55,328 nucleotides of DNA from Desulfobulbaceae bacterium (lineage in GTDB: Bacteria > Desulfobacterota > Desulfobulbia > Desulfobulbales > Desulfobulbaceae): contig JAABTP010000001.1 in assembly GCA_011389815.1 (NCBI GenBank), positions 25,003-80,330 on the forward strand. The letters are read 5' to 3'. Both the position numbers and the translations under genes were made by a program. The notes below the pieces were generated by a model, which searched no databases, was not told the DNA's origin, and saw only the letters and a program-made list of their open reading frames with translations. This document shows, piece after piece, positions 53,843 to 55,328 of this stretch; positions within the stretch are counted from its first letter, which is position 1; the number at the start of each line of letters is the position of its first letter.

Positions 53843-54003
53843 GATACCCGATACGATTTTTCCTTGCTACGCAATGCGAATTCGTCGTGATACCCGATGC
53901 GATTTTTTTGTTATACTCAATACGAACCTGTCGTTATACACTATGTGATTCTGCCGTATCGAGTATGACGAACCTGTCGTTATATGTATAACGATGCTTG
54001 AGA
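53843..54003. repeat. Tandem array with 23/46-bp periodicity
   Basis: Three 46-base units (53843, 53889, 53935) and a partial fourth, each made of two related 23-base halves. Units 1 and 2 start GATACCCGAT; units 2 and 3 end CGAACCTGTCGT. 43 bases upstream of the -35 box of paralogue B. The end encodes the C-terminus of the HExxH protein. Confidence 0.85.
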
Positions 54004-54666
54004 CGATCTCACTTCATGAATGGATTGTTCGTAATCACCCCTTACACGGGTAAAACCATACTCAGTTGCAAACCAATCCGCAAATATCTCGGATTTTTCT
54101 CCTGACCTGTCCTTGTGTCTGTCCACATGATGCCCCAGCTCATGAACAAACACATCCCTTACATAGAATGTTCTCAATGATTCTTTTGTGAACGTCCTCA
54201 ACCATTGATTATCTTTTTGCGAATATAATGCACCTGCTCGTTCGTATTCCCTTTGAATATGGGGAGCTGGTAATGATTGTGAAGAAACAACCATTTGATC
54301 CTTGGGGTACGGAAAGAGAAAAATGCAATGTGCATAGTACATTCCAAAGCAAAAAAGATTGCCACGGGAAACCTTCAACTGTTTGTTTGAGCCGGATAGA
54401 AGAACAACTCCCTTTAATCCGGTAAAAAAAGAAGATGGCAAGGAATTGATAGCCGTTGCAATGTCATTGGCTGAAACCGGCATCAAAAACTTTTCATGGG
54501 TTTTTTCCTGTTTAAGGACAAGCTCATTTGAGGCATTCAATTCATCATAATATTTCTCAAAATAGGCATGTTCAGCTGCATGAACATAAGGATCAAAGGG
54601 AGTACAGTTTGTCCGTTTTGATGCAGGCCAAGAGCCGATGCGATGACCTCTATATCCTAATGGCAC
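53980..54666 (-). CDS. Putative zinc metallopeptidase-like protein (HExxH)
   Basis: 228 residues from a GTG with no strong ribosome binding site. The motif RDVFVHELGHHVDRHKD (HELGH) followed by EIFADWFATEYGF is the zincin pattern, with a glutamate as likely third ligand, somewhat like ImmA/IrrE-type peptidases. No signal peptide. The last residues (SSQASLYI) come from the tandem repeat, so the C-terminus may be truncated or changed. Adjacent to the transposase at the window edge. Confidence 0.6.
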   Translation of the reverse strand: MPLGYRGHRIGSWPASKRTNCTPFDPYVHAAEHAYFEKYYDELNASNELVLKQEKTHEKFLMPVSANDIATAINSLPSSFFTGLKGVVLLSGSNKQLKVSRGNLFCFGMYYAHCIFLFPYPKDQMVVSSQSLPAPHIQREYERAGALYSQKDNQWLRTFTKESLRTFYVRDVFVHELGHHVDRHKDRSGEKSEIFADWFATEYGFTRVRGDYEQSIHEVRSSQASLYI

Positions 54667-54813
54667 GACTTTAAGGCTTGGCCTTTATGAACGAGTTGTA
54701 TTTATTGAGAATTCAGAAAATTAATTTAGCCACAGATGTCATAACATATTGACACGGCTATTGATTTCTTGTAATAATGAAATTTTCACATCAATAAGCT
54801 ACAGAGAGACATA

Positions 54814-55328
54814 TGACATTTTCAAAACCAATCAAAAAAATCGGTCACCAAATTAACAAGCTAAAAGCCCGCTTCTGTCAATCAGATGAATTGCCTTTCA
54901 GTGATATACTTTCCACCCCTTACATCTGCAAGGTTGTAGAAGAGGAAACCCCTGAATTTCGTAGTCGGGTTTTTACTCCTATTGTGACTTTACAAGCCTT
55001 TATTTCTCAGGTGTTAAGCCAGGATCACTCTTGTCGGGATGCGGTAGCCCGCGTATTGGCGGACAGAATCGCTCAGGATGAAACGCCTTGTTCTGAGAAT
55101 ACGAGTCCATATTGTCGAGCCAGAATGCGTCTCCCGGAAAAGCTGATCACGAGATTGCTGAGAAAGACCGGCCGGGATTTACATGACCAATCGGAAGAGT
55201 GTTGGAAGTGGAAAGGCCGTTCTGTTAAATTGGTCGATGGCACAACGGTTTCTATGCCTGATACCGCTGAAAACCAAGATGCCTTTCCTCATGTTCCCGG
55301 TCAAAAAGAGGGGTTGGGTTTTCCGATT
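54814..55328 (+). mobile_element. IS4-family-type transposase, 5' part (runs off window)
   Basis: 171 codons open to the window end, starting MTFSKPIKKIGHQINKLKAR. FTPIVTLQAFISQVLSQDHS, AVARVLADRIAQ and VKLVDGTTVSMPDT match IS4-family transposases; the last block carries the first DDE aspartate. The left terminal repeat probably lies in 54720-54780 (TGTCATAACATATTGACA there is a partial palindrome). Intactness cannot be judged. Confidence 0.85.

Overview
The window looks like a chromosomal segment from a Gram-negative, anaerobic deltaproteobacterial-type organism, most likely of the Desulfobulbales/Desulfobacterota group. The evidence is an LPS gene (kdsB), periplasmic lipoproteins and OmpA-type domains, the tig-clpP-clpX-lon order behind a tRNA-Leu, GEMM-type riboswitches, a rhodanese/ferritin-like fusion, and many palindromic repeats. 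Relatedness to cable bacteria is possible but is inference from overall character only.

Layout. Bases 1-6450: the 3' part of hrpA, then a tandemly duplicated two-gene ATPase/TOPRIM-like module. A hrpA-tail fragment and an exported protein lie between the copies, and the second TOPRIM-like gene is truncated. Bases 6450-18040: housekeeping genes (clpB, kdsB, mdh, a long YvcK/CofD-like protein, a single-domain response regulator and an MdlA/MdlB-like heterodimeric ABC exporter). Bases 18330-22530: an RRM protein followed by two tiny genes, then on the minus strand an ABC ATPase, a PhoH-family ATPase, and two exported proteins sharing a beta-rich repeat, one of them fused to a DsbA-like domain. 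Bases 22680-29240: duplicated tRNA-Asp/tRNA-Val pairs and the lon, clpX, clpP, tig proteostasis operon with tRNA-Leu. Bases 29480-33050: queD-queE, a nucleotide-sugar dehydrogenase and a spore-photoproduct-lyase-like radical SAM protein. Bases 33040-41670 (minus strand): methyltransferase, flavoprotein, rhodanese/ferritin fusion, two lipoproteins (CAP domain; NlpC/P60-like) each behind a near-identical GEMM-like RNA leader, a phosphate-binding/OmpA fusion, a two-CW protein and two small membrane proteins.

Bases 41900-55328 are accessory. Two paralogous HU-like/DUF4469 proteins each have a TTGACA-N17 promoter and, just upstream of it, a tandem array with 23-bp periodicity. Between them lie xisH-xisI, a VapB-like antitoxin with a broken vapC, a frameshifted PHP/MopE-like secreted protein, three Hsp20 genes (one with a signal peptide), a UPF0175/DUF3368 pair, and a higBA pair flanked by a direct repeat of the DUF4469 gene 3' end. 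An HExxH protein and the start of an IS4-type transposase close the window.

The most interesting signals are: (1) the two DUF4469/HU-like genes with 23-bp tandem arrays at equivalent positions; (2) the duplicated ATPase/DUF4276 module carrying a hrpA-tail scar; (3) twin GEMM-like leaders, each with an extra hairpin that covaries between copies, in front of envelope lipoproteins; (4) the repeat-flanked toxin-antitoxin modules. All assignments come from reading the sequence by eye; no database search was run.
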